Assembly: GCA_021846765.1 (NCBI GenBank)
Contig: JAJZWH010000005.1
Location: forward strand, 1-23,212
Length of the DNA: 23,212 bases
Direction of reading: 5' to 3'
From: a bacterium
GTDB taxonomy: Bacteria > Patescibacteriota > Saccharimonadia > Saccharimonadales > UBA4665
A program made the position numbers and the translations under genes. Position 1 is the stretch's first letter. Each line of letters starts with the position of its first letter. Under the pieces are notes generated by a model. That model was not told where the DNA came from, ran no database searches, and saw only the letters and a program-made list of their open reading frames with translations. This document shows positions 22,063-23,212 of the stretch, in pieces.

Positions 22063-22215
22063 ACGTACACGCCGTTAATAACAATAGGCTATATTATTCC
22101 GACAATCAGTTATCTAGCTTTTGTGGATGGTAACAAGCGTACAGCAATGTTAGCCAGTTTAATCCTTCTCCAGATTAATGGTGCTGCCCTTAAAATAAGG
22201 AGTAGTGAAATATAA
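22063..22215 (+). pseudogene. Doc/Fic toxin family remnant
   Basis: A frame open from 22063 (after a TGA) to the TAA at 22213 encodes about 50 residues with LAFVDGNKRTAML and SLILLQING, the hallmark active-site loop of Doc (death-on-curing) proteins. In Doc the motif is H-x-F-x-D-G/A-N-K-R-T-A; here the position of the catalytic His is Leu. The N-terminal two-thirds, any start codon and the C-terminal end of the family are missing, and no Phd-like antitoxin gene is seen. It is therefore a dead fragment of a toxin-antitoxin module, adjacent to an IS remnant. Confidence 0.7.
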
Positions 22216-22349
22216 GATTTAGCGTAGTTTACTGACATAGAATAGTTTTAACACTGAACATAATGGCCAGCCAAAGTCTTTTCCAAAGTGAAAATGAGCA
22301 TGAAATGAATGCTTAAGTAGAAACACTTTGTATCAAATTAATTTGTTAA

Positions 22350-22368
22350 TGTAGCGATAGTTTACACT
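22350..22368 (+). repeat. left terminal inverted repeat of the IS remnant
   Basis: TGTAGCGATAGTTTACACT. It matches the reverse complement of 23029-23048 with one mismatch and one missing base. Confidence 0.75.
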
Positions 22369-22412
22369 ACCAGCCCATAAATTGTCACGGGCTTTAATAA
22401 ATACTAAAGGTA

Positions 22413-22769
22413 TTACTCCATAGGCATCTCCTTGGCTTCTTTTTCGTCAATCTGCTTCATCAATTGGTACTTGACTTTTCTCATGGACACGGCAAACTCA
22501 GTATCACTCATAGCTTCCTCAACAGTATCCATATGGGCGAAAGTAATGCCCGGCTTTAAGTACTGCTGGGCATTTTGGAGGGACTTTAATTTCCTGTAGG
22601 GTGTCATATAATCCTGGAGACTATAGACTTTACGTTCTTTGCCTTTATGGTCAGTTATGGTGGTAGCAAAACCGCAGGGACGATGGTAATTAAGGTAGAT
22701 GTTGAACCAGCTTTGATACCATGTGTTAATAAGTTCGGCATAGGTTTTAGGTATATGGTTGTAGCCCAA
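22413..22769 (-). pseudogene. transposase C-terminal fragment (integrase-core type)
   Basis: About 118 residues. The first part reads LINTWYQSWFNIYLNYHRP, the 'W...YN-x-x-RP' ending of DDE integrase-core transposases, then KVYSLQDYMTPYRKLKSL and LKPGITF, which I recall from IS transposases in CPR genomes. The final third is a charged helix. The DDE catalytic core is absent. The frame opens at a TTG (22767-22769) directly after an in-frame TAG. An ATG at 22777-22779 with a strong Shine-Dalgarno (AAGGAG) is in another frame and runs only ten codons, so a one-base shift separates this start from the conserved frame. Confidence 0.7.
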
Positions 22770-22812
22770 CTACGTTCATAGTAGTTCTCCTTGTGACCTT
22801 AGTTAATCTGTT

Positions 22813-22845
22813 AAAGAAAGAGGAGAAAAGGAAAAGAGGAGAAAG
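22813..22845 (+). repeat. 33-base purine-only tract
   Basis: Thirty-three A/G bases in a row on the plus strand (blocks such as AAAGAAAGAGGAG) within the IS remnant. On the transposase strand it is a pyrimidine run upstream of the gene fragment. Nothing else in the 22770-23028 stretch is recognisable as coding. Confidence 0.6.
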
Positions 22846-23028
22846 TAAGGAGATTCATTGAATGCCTTCCTCTGCCGGGTATACAATTGGCTTGTGTGTT
22901 ATTTGCGTACTAAAACACGCAACCTGAGATAGATTGACACACCCTAAACGGAGGAGACCAGACGCTAGAACAGTGGGATATGAGTGAAAGCTCTACCCAA
23001 ACTTCGTCACGCAGGATCTCCTCTTTTT

Positions 23029-23048
23029 AGTGTAAACTTTCGCCTACA
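23029..23048 (-). repeat. right terminal inverted repeat of the IS remnant
   Basis: On the minus strand TGTAGGCGAAAGTTTACACT, the inverted partner of 22350-22368. Both ends begin TGTAG, and the inner ten bases (GTTTACACT with neighbouring A) are the best conserved part. Confidence 0.75.
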
Positions 23049-23090
23049 CACATATCTAAGATACAAACTTCGTTGCATACGGCCAGCCAA

Positions 23091-23119
23091 TTGACTTAAT
23101 TCTTGATACGTTTTAAAAT
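23091..23119 (+). promoter_or_regulatory. leaderless-type sigma70 promoter
   Basis: TTGACT (23091-23096), a 17-base spacer and TAAAAT (23114-23119) give a near-consensus promoter. Six bases separate the -10 box from the ATG at 23126, so the transcript should begin at the start codon. It lies just outside the IS remnant. Confidence 0.65.
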
Positions 23120-23125
23120 ATTTTT

Positions 23126-23212
23126 ATGAGCAATAGAACTGCTTACGAATACTGCGATGATTGCCCTATTGGTGAAACCTTGCGCATCTTTGATCGTATG
23201 CTTAGAGATCGG
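23126..23212 (+). CDS. N-terminal fragment of a short cysteine-containing protein, possibly HxlR-like
   Basis: The first 29 residues only, running off the window. It begins MSNRTAYEYCDDCPIGETL, with CDDC at residues 10-13 followed by Pro. HxlR-family regulators start with a Cys-Pro-I/V pair followed by a helix before the winged helix, and 'CPIGETLRIF' would fit, but the expected GGKW-like step is not visible in what is left. A CxxC zinc site is another reading. It has a strong promoter and no Shine-Dalgarno. Function undetermined. Confidence 0.45.
   Translation, partial: MSNRTAYEYCDDCPIGETLRIFDRMLRDR

Larger units (their letters stand above)
22350..23048. mobile_element. internally deleted insertion sequence with terminal inverted repeats
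   Basis: Inverted repeats of 19 and 20 bases, both starting TGTAG at the outer end, flank 699 bp. Inside lies only the C-terminal end of an integrase-type transposase (22413-22769, minus). The missing N-terminal domain should lie between 22770 and 23028, which holds no recognisable coding sequence but contains a purine-only run and some hairpins. TGT termini and the tail motif fit an IS481/IS3-superfamily element. No target duplication is visible at the borders (gttaa on the left, cacat on the right). The element cannot move by itself. Confidence 0.7.

Noticed and set aside
22900..23035. Structured RNA (group II intron or CRISPR-like) in the GGAGGAGA...TCTCCTC stretch
   Set aside because: GAGGAGA and TCTCCTC can pair and a T5 follows, but the loop is about 65 bases, no family motif is recognised, and it lies in a decayed IS interior.
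1..23212. CRISPR array, rRNA or tRNA genes
   Set aside because: No regularly spaced repeats or rRNA/tRNA signatures were found on reading both strands.

Overview
The window looks like a chromosome segment of a Candidate Phyla Radiation (Patescibacteria) bacterium, most likely Saccharibacteria-like. This is inferred from the AT-rich sequence, the standard genetic code, many short-tailed single-pass membrane proteins of unknown function, a compact archaeal-type aspartyl-tRNA synthetase and a triple YbjQ-domain protein. No rRNA, tRNA or CRISPR array was seen.

Layout. 1-2426: the start of an ABC-2 type exporter ATPase (minus, cut by the window edge), a 64-aa conserved small protein, and two membrane proteins converging on a bidirectional terminator. 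2483-5686: a MurC/Mpl-type Mur ligase (plus) whose stop codon interlocks with that of a triple-YbjQ protein (minus), then TsaC/Sua5. 5729-7643: three minus-strand proteins with one membrane helix each. 7694-10003: aspartyl-tRNA synthetase, coupled to an upstream CNNM/CorC-like membrane protein with CBS domains. 10004-10576: non-coding except for a 30-aa small ORF behind a strong promoter that lies among copies of TAACTC. 10577-12900: a minus-strand unit of unknown protein with Cys/His-rich C-terminus, 58-aa zinc-ribbon protein and NadD. It is preceded by what reads as a cobalamin riboswitch with a terminator platform, the most surprising element here.

12975-16478: a PsbP-like surface protein (plus), then a minus operon of O-antigen ligase/polymerase, a small membrane protein and a LexA-type DNA-binding domain without the LexA peptidase. 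16593-22007: a plus-strand envelope operon of polyprenyl-phosphate sugar transferase, GT4 glycosyltransferase, GlmS, and YvcK/GlmR broken by two frameshifts. GlmS makes glucosamine-6-phosphate for cell-wall and glycan precursors, and GlmR is its known partner in Firmicutes, so the adjacency is functionally coherent.

22008-23212 is decayed accessory DNA: a Doc toxin remnant that has lost its catalytic His, and a 699-bp internally deleted insertion sequence with terminal inverted repeats and only the transposase tail. A new cysteine-containing ORF then starts, with a leaderless-type promoter, and runs off the window.

A recurrent pattern is a -10 box (often extended, TGnTAnnnT) 6-12 nt before an ATG with no Shine-Dalgarno sequence. 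This suggests leaderless mRNAs, next to other genes with good Shine-Dalgarno sites. All calls rest on reading the sequence; no database search was run.
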